From positions 1-38,634 of the forward strand of contig NZ_VJZC01000036.1 in NCBI RefSeq assembly GCF_009377185.1: a stretch of DNA of 38,634 nucleotides, read 5' to 3'. This document shows, piece after piece, positions 15,903 through 22,602 of the stretch. This DNA is from Streptomyces spongiae (GTDB lineage Bacteria; Actinomycetota; Actinomycetes; Streptomycetales; Streptomycetaceae). The notes under the pieces were generated by a model. It worked only from the letters and a program-made list of their open reading frames with translations. It made no database searches and had not been told where the DNA came from. Position 1 is the first letter of the stretch; every line of letters begins with the position of its first letter. The position numbers and the translations under genes were made by a program.

Positions 15903-18617
15903 CTTAGCCCCGTGCTTCAGGGAGGCCGCGGTCGGCATGTTCAGCTCCTTGACGAAGAAGTTGGTGAACGACTCCCGCAGGCTCTGCTTGCGCTGGACGG
16001 CGTGGTCCAGGAAGGCCTCGGCGATCTGCTCGCTGCTGACCTTGGCCGACGGGATGCCGTGCTGCTTGGCGGCCGCCTTGCGCATGGTCGGCACCCAGTG
16101 GACGCCGGCCTTGACGCCCTCGTGGGCGGTGGAGTGCAGCATGGAGCGCCACTGGGAGTCGGGGATCGCCTCGAAGTTCTTGATGATCGGGTGCGCCACG
16201 GCGGGGTTGACCTTGATGCCGTCGCCGAGACCTCCCGACAGCGCCGCCTGGTACAGCTTCTGGTGCACCGGGTCGTACGAACCGCCTCCCGACGGGGCGT
16301 ACCCCAAAGCGAGTTGGTCCTGCCCGTAGTGCTTGAACGCCTGGCCGAGGTCGCACCGGACGAGGCCGCCCGAGGCGGTGCGCAGGACGTTCGCCTGGTG
16401 ACCGTCGTGATCACCGACGAGCCAGGCTCCCACGTGTGAGCGGACGATGGCGTCCACCTCCGACTGGGACCAGTTCTTCGGCTCCGCAGCGAAGTGATGC
16501 GTGTCCTTGAGCATCGGCTGGACGCTGCCGCTCTTGCCCTCGACGTTCTTTACGTACACCGGCACCGACGGCAGGCCGCCCAGCGACAGGGCGTGCGAGG
16601 CCGCGGATTCCGCGTGCGCGATCGCCCCGCCGTCCTTGTCGGCCTTGAACAGCCAGGAGGAGCCGTCCGGGGCGTCGTGGAGAGACTTGGCGTAGGTGCC
16701 CCCGAGATTCGCGGCCTTGCCGGGCCCGAACGACCAGGAGCCGACCACGTCCGCGTCGATACGCGCGGGCACATCCTGAGTGGTGGCCTTGACCTGCTGG
16801 AGGTTGGCCACGAGGGCCTGGACCTTGGCATTGAAGGAACCCGGCGGCGCCGGCTTGACCGGGGCCCTGGGAACGGAGCCGGCCGCAGGGGCAGGCGTCG
16901 GCGCCTCGGCGAGCTTCTTGGCCTGCTCGGGGCTCGCGCCCATGCTCAGCGCCGCCGCCTCTTTGGCCTCCTTCGTCAGCCCGCCGGCCTGGGATGGCGC
17001 CGACGACGGCGCCGAGGAGGCGGGAGCGGACGACGGCGCGGACCCGGAGGTGATCAGCTTGCTCTGCAGGGCCTTGACGGCTTCGTCGGACGCCAGGCCG
17101 TTGTCCCCGCCGACCGGGGTACCGGCCTTCTTCTTCGCCGCCGCGGCCGCGACCTTCGCGTTGATCTCTTCTTTGTCCAGTGCCGGGTTGAAGCTCGAGG
17201 CGATGAAGCTGGTGACGTGGGCGCGGGCCGCCTTGTCCGCGTCCGGCATTCCCATCTGCTCGGCCACATCACGGAGGTCGCCGAGCTTCTGCTCTTTGGC
17301 CCACGCGTTGAACTCGGTGGTGAGCGCTTTGGGGGCCACTGTGTGCGACGTGAGCAGCCCGGGATTGCCCATGGAGATATCGCTCGCCGGCTGCAGTACG
17401 CCGTGGATCCACCCCTGAGCATCCGTCTGCAGTTTGTGGAGCTCGCCCGTGCTCGTCGCCCACTCCGCGACCTGGGCCGCCGCCTCCGGATTCCCCGCCA
17501 GGTCAGGAAGAGCGAGAGGGCTCTCGAGATCGGGCTTGGCCGCCGAATGGACGTCGAGGGCCTTGTCGAGCGCAGCCAACTGGTCCTGCCGGGCCTGTGA
17601 CTTGGCCTTCAGGGCCTCCTTCTCGGCCTCCGCGGTGCCGGTGCGCAGCAGGTCGACGATCTCTCGCGGCTTGAGGTGCTGAGCGTCCGCGAGGGACATG
17701 TCCCCGGCGGCAATCGCGTCCTGGACCAGCGGAAGCACCGTGGACGTGCTGATCTTCGCGTGCTCCAGTGGATCCCCGGTCCATATCTTGCATTTGGCCT
17801 GGATTTCTTCCAGGTTGTCGATATCCGGGCAGTGGGCGGTGAGGATCTGCTTCTCTGCCTGCAGAAGGTCCTGCAGTTTTTCGCTGTCCAAGATGCCCTT
17901 GGAGTAGGCCACTTCATCTGCGGCCTTCTTCCAGGCTTCCTGGGCTGCCTCGATCTGTTCGAAGGTGGCTGACCAGGTTCCGGCAGGCCCGGTGGACGAC
18001 AGGGGGGTTCCCTCGAGCTCGTGGAGCTCGGCGAGGGTCATCCCGCCGAGGGGTTGGCCGGCCAGCAACTGGTCGTAGCGCTGGAGTGCCTTGGCCTGGA
18101 TCTTCTGCTTCGACGGGATCGCGTCGTCGTAGTAGGGGTCGAGCCAGTGGACAAGCGGGTGCTGGCCCTTGCCGGACAGCCCGACGAGCGCGGGGTGCTC
18201 GAATCCCTTGGCCGCGGCGATCTGCTGCAGCTCCTCCGGGGAGAGGCTGTTCAGGTACTCGAGCGACTGTGCCCGCAGGGCGTCGAGCTGGGCCTGGATC
18301 TCCTCCTCGGAGGCGCCCTCGGCCTTCATCGTCTCGATGGCTTCCTTGGCGTCCTTGATCTGCTCGGCGAAGATCTCGTACCGCTCGGCGGGGTCCTCGG
18401 GCAGGTCCGGGTATCCGGCCGCCCCCTCCTCGCCGCCCGCGGCGATGGTCTCCAGGTTGTCCATCGCCACCATCAGGTCCGTCTTCGCGGTGACGAGTTC
18501 GTCGCTCAGCTGCTGCTCGTCCGGCGGTGCGCCGGCCCCGCTCGTCTCGACGGCCTCGGCCGTGTCGCTCGGCGCGATGGCGTACGAGGCGTGGCTGCTC
18601 TTGGAGTTGGTGCCCAT
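15900..18617 (-). CDS. 905-residue tagged protein with PI3K/HipA-like kinase domain
   Basis: Starts at the ATG at 18617 in a TGATG overlap with the previous stop and opens with the tag MGTNSKSSHASYA. Residues 20-580 are mostly helical and acidic, with coiled-coil-like Glu/Lys stretches and no known domain. A Ser/Ala/Pro linker lies at about 530-620. The last 270 residues look like a protein or lipid kinase of the PI3/4-kinase/HipA superfamily: nucleotide-binding part around GGTYAKSL and SSWLFKADKDGG (Lys as phosphate ligand), the catalytic loop GDHDGHQANVL at about 732, and the metal-binding DLGQAF at about 755, in the order D-x-H-x-x-N then D-L-G. No membrane segment is seen. The gene is second in operon III. 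HipA is less likely since no HipB-type partner is next to it. Substrate unknown; effector function is inferred from co-regulation with a secretion system. Confidence 0.65.
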   Translation of the reverse strand: MGTNSKSSHASYAIAPSDTAEAVETSGAGAPPDEQQLSDELVTAKTDLMVAMDNLETIAAGGEEGAAGYPDLPEDPAERYEIFAEQIKDAKEAIETMKAEGASEEEIQAQLDALRAQSLEYLNSLSPEELQQIAAAKGFEHPALVGLSGKGQHPLVHWLDPYYDDAIPSKQKIQAKALQRYDQLLAGQPLGGMTLAELHELEGTPLSSTGPAGTWSATFEQIEAAQEAWKKAADEVAYSKGILDSEKLQDLLQAEKQILTAHCPDIDNLEEIQAKCKIWTGDPLEHAKISTSTVLPLVQDAIAAGDMSLADAQHLKPREIVDLLRTGTAEAEKEALKAKSQARQDQLAALDKALDVHSAAKPDLESPLALPDLAGNPEAAAQVAEWATSTGELHKLQTDAQGWIHGVLQPASDISMGNPGLLTSHTVAPKALTTEFNAWAKEQKLGDLRDVAEQMGMPDADKAARAHVTSFIASSFNPALDKEEINAKVAAAAAKKKAGTPVGGDNGLASDEAVKALQSKLITSGSAPSSAPASSAPSSAPSQAGGLTKEAKEAAALSMGASPEQAKKLAEAPTPAPAAGSVPRAPVKPAPPGSFNAKVQALVANLQQVKATTQDVPARIDADVVGSWSFGPGKAANLGGTYAKSLHDAPDGSSWLFKADKDGGAIAHAESAASHALSLGGLPSVPVYVKNVEGKSGSVQPMLKDTHHFAAEPKNWSQSEVDAIVRSHVGAWLVGDHDGHQANVLRTASGGLVRCDLGQAFKHYGQDQLALGYAPSGGGSYDPVHQKLYQAALSGGLGDGIKVNPAVAHPIIKNFEAIPDSQWRSMLHSTAHEGVKAGVHWVPTMRKAAAKQHGIPSAKVSSEQIAEAFLDHAVQRKQSLRESFTNFFVKELNMPTAASLKHGAK

Positions 18618-18619
18618 CA
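18579..18619 (-). repeat. 41-bp direct repeat coding the N-terminal tag, copy A
   Basis: Partner of 15862-15902, with two mismatches in 41 bases. Even the wobble positions are conserved, which is more than selection on the peptide requires. Confidence 0.85.
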
Positions 18620-19027
18620 CGCGCCGTCCCGGGGCGGAAGGACCGGAATGACCTCGGCCAGGAGCTGGTCGAGGACGAGCTCGGCAGCGTGCCGCAGGTC
18701 GGCAGCGCCCGGGGGGACGTCGGTGAGGGAGAGCTGGCAGACGCCGTTCTCCTGCTGCCAGCGGTCGACCTTCTCCGGTGTGACGCCTTCGGCGAGGCGC
18801 TCACGCCAGGGGTTGGCCTCGTCATAGACCAGCGGGACCCATACGACGTGTTGCGCGGGGTCCGCATCGGGTGCGGCGTCGAGTGCCAGAACGGCCACCG
18901 GGTCCACCGCCATGCCGAGAGCCGGGTGCCACACCGTGAGGATCGACAGCTGCCAGGTGGCGGGAGCCGGGACAGCCAGCGCCTCTGGCGCCGAGGGCTC
19001 CGGCTTCGGTGACGTGGGTGTCGACAT
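18617..19027 (-). CDS. Small hypothetical protein heading operon III
   Basis: 136 residues from the ATG at 19027, with GGGAGGAG 8-15 bases upstream. After a Pro-rich N-terminus (about 1-22) comes a compact domain: TWQLSILTVWHPALGMAV, then HVVWVPLVYDEANPWRERL, QLSLTDVPP, and a C-terminal helix LRHAAELVLDQLLAEVIPVL. Soluble and acidic. I recognise no family. Its stop overlaps the start of the 905-residue gene, so the two are translationally coupled. It follows the conserved 34-bp element by 31 bp. A small acidic protein coupled to a large possible effector would fit a secretion chaperone, but nothing in the sequence proves it. Confidence 0.8.
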   Translation of the reverse strand: MSTPTSPKPEPSAPEALAVPAPATWQLSILTVWHPALGMAVDPVAVLALDAAPDADPAQHVVWVPLVYDEANPWRERLAEGVTPEKVDRWQQENGVCQLSLTDVPPGAADLRHAAELVLDQLLAEVIPVLPPRDGA

Positions 19028-19057
19028 CTTGAGGCTCCTCCCGTGGGTTTCGCCTCA

Positions 19058-19091
19058 TAGGGGTGCGAAAATCCGCCGCCGTGTGACATCC
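19058..19091 (-). promoter_or_regulatory. Conserved 34-bp operon element, copy 2 (operon III)
   Basis: On the minus strand GGATGTCACACGGCGG, 10 bases, CACCCCTA. All 24 fixed bases equal the copies at 25640-25673 and 35197-35230. The end of the element lies 31 bp before the ATG at 19027. It overlaps the terminator hairpin of the gene upstream. Confidence 0.85.
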
Positions 19092-19104
19092 ACGGCGGCG
19101 GATT
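19070..19104. terminator. 14-bp hairpin after operon II
   Basis: A perfect stem, AATCCGCCGCCGTG - TGACATC - CACGGCGGCGGATT, begins 17 bp after the stop at 19121 on the minus strand. One arm and the loop belong to conserved element copy 2, so the DNA serves both the end of operon II and the start of operon III. Confidence 0.75.
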
Positions 19105-19120
19105 CTTGTGATTTTCTGAT

Positions 19121-20236
19121 TTACGGGGATTGGCGGCCCGGCAGAAGTGAGGCCATGAACTGCACGGTGGCCGCGAAGGCGTCCGCCGGCCGGGCGTGGA
19201 TGTCCTCGCGCCCGTTCGCGGTCATGATCGCTCCGTGCAGGGCGTATTGATGGGGGTTCTGGCTGATCAGGGTCAGGCGGTTCCCGAAGAGCGCCACGAC
19301 CTGGGCGATCCGGTCGACGCGGGACAGGCCGGTGAGGATCACCGGGAGATCGGCGGGCAGGTTCTCGGCGAGCCAGTACAGGCCGGGCAGGGCCCAGGTG
19401 TCCCAGTTGTTGTTCTCCCGCACCGTCTGAACGTTCACGGCGATGGCCGGCGGGGGTGCGTCCTCGATCCAGGCGGTGTACCGCTTGAGGTCCTCCAGGC
19501 GGAACCAGTACACGTTGGGGACCGCGGCCACGCCGGCGTCGGCGAATTCCTGGGCGATCAACAGGCAGCGGCGCATGTTCAGCAGGTGCTCGGTGCGGGG
19601 CCAGTTGCCGTAGATCGAGTAGTTCGGGGAGAGCACGAGGTCCCATCCCTGGGAGGCGATCTCCTCGACCAGGCCGTCGCGCTTGCGGTAGGTCCAGAAG
19701 GCCTCCACCAGGGGATCTTCGCCGTAGCCGACGAGCACGGCCTTCTGGCCCTCCCGCAGGGCGAGCGCCTCGCGGGCCTGCTTGCCGGCGAACCGCGGGT
19801 AGATCGTGTGAGTGTCCGGGCTGAAGACCCGGCGCATCCCGACGCCGTAGGCCGGCCACCGCAGGCTCGCGTCGAGTTGGGTCACGGCGGAGCCGTCGGT
19901 CATCGGAATGAACGCCGGCAGGTCGGGCAGCTCTCCGTCGATCACGATGTCGTCGAAGGCGAGTGTGCCGCCGACGTCGCCCATCCACCGGGCGATGTCG
20001 GTACGGCTGCCGCAGCGGATCGGGCAGCCGCCGCACGCGTTCGTGGGCGCCCCGGCCTCGGTCGCCGCGCAACCGCAGTAGGAGCAGTCGGAATTGCTCC
20101 CCGAGCACAGCGGCTCCACCGTGGCCGGACCGCCGCGCCCGTCCGGACCGGCCCAGAAGGCGCAGGTACGGCAGTCGCAGCCGCGGCCCGGCAGCGGCAG
20201 TCCGACACGGGGCGTGGGCAGGGAAATGAGGGTCAT
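19121..20236 (-). CDS. Cys-rich DUF4417-like protein
   Basis: 371 residues from the ATG at 20236, overlapping the ParB-like stop by four bases (ATGA). Residues 20-75 hold ten cysteines (CDCRTC at 20-25, C44, CSYCGC at 51-56, C68, CGGC, C75), which look able to bind Fe-S or zinc. The body has the DUF4417 look: DLVLSPNYSIYGNWPRTEHL, then GVAAVPNVYWFRLEDLKRY, IAVNVQTVRENNNWD and ILTGLSRVDRIAQVV. DUF4417 proteins are frequent in phages and plasmids and have no settled function. It is last in operon II, behind the coupling ATPase, Replic_Relax and ParB-like genes, so a role in element DNA processing or maintenance is likely. Confidence 0.7.
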   Translation of the reverse strand: MTLISLPTPRVGLPLPGRGCDCRTCAFWAGPDGRGGPATVEPLCSGSNSDCSYCGCAATEAGAPTNACGGCPIRCGSRTDIARWMGDVGGTLAFDDIVIDGELPDLPAFIPMTDGSAVTQLDASLRWPAYGVGMRRVFSPDTHTIYPRFAGKQAREALALREGQKAVLVGYGEDPLVEAFWTYRKRDGLVEEIASQGWDLVLSPNYSIYGNWPRTEHLLNMRRCLLIAQEFADAGVAAVPNVYWFRLEDLKRYTAWIEDAPPPAIAVNVQTVRENNNWDTWALPGLYWLAENLPADLPVILTGLSRVDRIAQVVALFGNRLTLISQNPHQYALHGAIMTANGREDIHARPADAFAATVQFMASLLPGRQSP

Positions 20237-21555
20237 GCGGCGTGCTCGCTCTCTTCGAGGCGAGGCGTCTCCTCGCCGAGGTGCTGGGTGAGTTCGCGGG
20301 TGGCCAGGCGCAGCGAGCCGAGGTCGTACCGGCCGACCTGCCGGCCGGTACGCAGTTCCGCGAGCAGGGCCCGCAGGCCGTCCAGCGCGCCCCGGACCAC
20401 CGCCGCGTCCGCTTGCGGCGCCGGCGGTTCCGGCTCGTCGGGAACGTCGGACTCTGCCGGCTGCACGAGAGTCCGCGGCTCGCCAAGTGCCGAGGAGACC
20501 GTGGGCATGCCGCTGCTGGTCTCGGACACGCCGTGAGACGACGGAGCCTCGGTCTCCTGCCCGGCCTCCTGCTCCGGCACCGGGTCGGGAACGCGCGTGA
20601 GGGCGGCGCGGCGGCTGGCGTTCGCCCGCTCCTGACGGTCCTCGGCGGTTTCGATGATCTGCTCCGGCTCGAGCTCCGGCGACGTCAGACCGACGTTCAC
20701 CGCGGTGGGCAGCAGGTGGAGCCGCGAAGTGTTCTTGAGGGCCGCCCAGATCTCCGAGGCGGCCGACTCGCGGCCGCGCAGAAGCGCGGCGAAGCGAATG
20801 CGCGTGTTGAGACGGATGGCGGCTTCGTCCATCTCCTCGGTCAGGTCGCGCGGCAGTTCCCGGAAGGCGCGCACGAGTTCCGTGGCCTTGCGCTCGGTCA
20901 GCTGAAGGCCGAGCCGGGTGAGGACTTCCGACCAGGGCGCGGCACAGGACTGGTCGGTCCCGCGGATCTTCTCCAAGGCATTGAACCGCTCGACCGAGTC
21001 CGTGATCGCGTAGACCTCGGCCGGCACCGGCTTGCCGGCCCGCAGCAGTTTGCCGACCAGGACAGCACACCGCTGGTACATCAGCGCGGCCGCCTGTTCC
21101 CCGGGGCGCAGCGGTTCGCGGGCGAAGTTCTCGACGAACCGCCACATATGGCGCTCTTCGTCGCTGAGGGGACCGGGGCAGACCACCGCGGGCAGCGCGG
21201 CGAAGTGCGGGTTGTCCGGCAGATGTGCGGCACCCCACCGCATGGCGCGCAGCCGGCGCTCGCCGGTGACCAGGCGGATCACCGGCGCGCGATCGGCGAC
21301 CGCGATCTCTTCGGCGAGGACGGGCTCGAGCATGCCGACGACCGACATCGACGAGATCAGGTCGGACAGCTCCTCGGGGGCAGTCGCGTCCCCCGGCTTG
21401 CGGCCCTGCGGCTCGGTGAAGGCGGCGCCGGGACCCTGCAGGGGCAGCATCTCGAAACGGCGCTGCCGGAGCTTGGCGCTGCGCTGCAGAATCTCGGCGA
21501 GCTGGATCATGTTGCTGCCGGTGGGCGCCGCGTCCTCCAGGGTGGAGGTGCTCAT
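20233..21555 (-). CDS. ParB-like nuclease-domain protein
   Basis: 440 residues from the ATG at 21555, with GGGAGG about 11 bases upstream. The N-terminal domain has the ParB/sulfiredoxin pattern: paired LISSMSVVGMLEPVLAEE, then VIRLVTGERRLRAMRW at about 92-107 (GERR is the ParB CTP/nucleotide-binding box), then FVENFAREPLRPGEQA. A helical middle (about 180-290) could hold the DNA-binding helix-turn-helix (LTRLGLQLTERKATELVRAF). The C-terminus is a Pro/Glu linker plus a small helical domain. No ParA gene is in the window, so a partition role is not certain; such proteins in conjugative elements may also regulate or bind the origin. The iteron array at 36.3-36.9 kb is a candidate target. Confidence 0.8.
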   Translation of the reverse strand: MSTSTLEDAAPTGSNMIQLAEILQRSAKLRQRRFEMLPLQGPGAAFTEPQGRKPGDATAPEELSDLISSMSVVGMLEPVLAEEIAVADRAPVIRLVTGERRLRAMRWGAAHLPDNPHFAALPAVVCPGPLSDEERHMWRFVENFAREPLRPGEQAAALMYQRCAVLVGKLLRAGKPVPAEVYAITDSVERFNALEKIRGTDQSCAAPWSEVLTRLGLQLTERKATELVRAFRELPRDLTEEMDEAAIRLNTRIRFAALLRGRESAASEIWAALKNTSRLHLLPTAVNVGLTSPELEPEQIIETAEDRQERANASRRAALTRVPDPVPEQEAGQETEAPSSHGVSETSSGMPTVSSALGEPRTLVQPAESDVPDEPEPPAPQADAAVVRGALDGLRALLAELRTGRQVGRYDLGSLRLATRELTQHLGEETPRLEESEHAA

Positions 21556-21612
21556 GGGCTGGGTATCCTCCCTACGGCGGATCCTGGCACGGCCCGAACA
21601 GGCCGGTCTGGA

Positions 21613-22602
21613 TCACTGGGCGTGCTTGAGGTACAGGTCGGTGAGTGGCGGACGGTCCTCCGGTGTGCCCCGCAGCAGCACGGTGAAGATCGGCTCGAAC
21701 GGACCGCGGTCCTGGAGCAGTTGAAGCGTGGTGACGCCGATCTGCAGGCGCCCTGCGAGCCGGGACAGGCGGGGGTCGGCCCGCGTGAGGGCGTACAGGT
21801 CGGAGGTTCGCGCCTCGAGCCGGGCTGGCAAGGTCGGCGTTCGCGGCCCGTCCAGAACGACCAGAAGCCGGGGGAAGACCGGGTAGGTGTACTGCCAGGC
21901 CGGGCGGCTTGAGGCCGCCGAGCGGCGGGAGCGGTCCGGATGCTGCGGGACGTACTCGAACAGGCGCCCGTAGGCGGCGACTTTCGCGGCCAGCCGTGCC
22001 GTGGTCATCGTGGCGCGGTCGACCTCGATGAACGTCGTGAGCATCTTCCGCCGTCCGTGGGAGAGGTCCACGTAGTGCAGGACCGCGTCGGAGATGACGT
22101 GGTCGTCCTCCACTCGGCGCTGTCCGTCGCGGATCCGGTGCGCGACCTCGGGCGTCCAGTCCAGGGGCCCGCACTCGTGTCTCAGGCGCGCCGCGTGGCG
22201 GACGAATGCCAGTCCGGCCTCGTTCACAGCCAGCGTGTGGGCCTGACGCGAGCCAGCGACTGACTCGGGGGTGACGCGGTAGAGACGGGATGGCAACTCC
22301 CCTGCTTCTTCCACCGCGGCCGCGCCGTTCTCGGTGAGAAACCACAGGTAGGGCAGGTTCCGCCGGTTCGGGCCCCGAGCCTCGCCCTGGGCCCGCATCC
22401 GATGCACCAGGCCCGCGTCGCGCAGCTCGTTGAGCTGGTTGAGCAGGTAGACCGGGCGGGAGGCCTGGGGCGTGAGCAGCTGGTGCATTTGGGGCGTCGA
22501 CATCACGCGGTGCTGGTACAGCACGTCCAGTGCCATCTTGGCCAGGGACGTGAAGCTCTTGTGGCGCACCGGTACGGCGGCGCTCTCGGTGAGGATGGTC
22601 AT
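21613..22602 (-). CDS. Replication-relaxation (Replic_Relax) family protein
   Basis: 329 residues from the ATG at 22602, overlapping the previous stop (ATGA). It begins with a winged-helix domain (MALDVLYQHRVMSTPQMHQLL, then YLLNQLNELRDAGLVHR and YLWFLTENG), typical of Replic_Relax proteins. A domain follows with HTLAVNEAGLAFVRHA, DWTPEVAHRIRDG, DDHVISDAVLHYV and FIEVDRATMTTARLAAKVAAYGRLF, a nuclease-like core with conserved D and E residues. The family occurs in actinobacterial plasmids and integrative elements beside VirD4-like ATPases and is thought to act in DNA relaxation or transfer initiation. Its place right after the coupling ATPase supports that. Confidence 0.85.
   Translation of the reverse strand: MTILTESAAVPVRHKSFTSLAKMALDVLYQHRVMSTPQMHQLLTPQASRPVYLLNQLNELRDAGLVHRMRAQGEARGPNRRNLPYLWFLTENGAAAVEEAGELPSRLYRVTPESVAGSRQAHTLAVNEAGLAFVRHAARLRHECGPLDWTPEVAHRIRDGQRRVEDDHVISDAVLHYVDLSHGRRKMLTTFIEVDRATMTTARLAAKVAAYGRLFEYVPQHPDRSRRSAASSRPAWQYTYPVFPRLLVVLDGPRTPTLPARLEARTSDLYALTRADPRLSRLAGRLQIGVTTLQLLQDRGPFEPIFTVLLRGTPEDRPPLTDLYLKHAQ

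Noticed and set aside
13708..16329. An 873-codon open frame on the plus strand
   Set aside because: It is antisense to the two tagged proteins. Its long open length follows from high GC; it has no ribosome site, and its Arg/Gly/Leu-rich, repetitive composition is typical of antisense shadows.
15900..18617. Calling the 905-residue protein HipA
   Set aside because: Only the kinase-like motifs agree. There is no HipB-type partner, the domain sits at the end of a much longer protein, and the N-terminal HipA domain is absent.
13663..20236. Prophage module
   Set aside because: Gp88-like, DUF4417-like and ART-like proteins occur in phages, but no terminase, portal, capsid or tail gene is seen, whereas a full type IV channel is.
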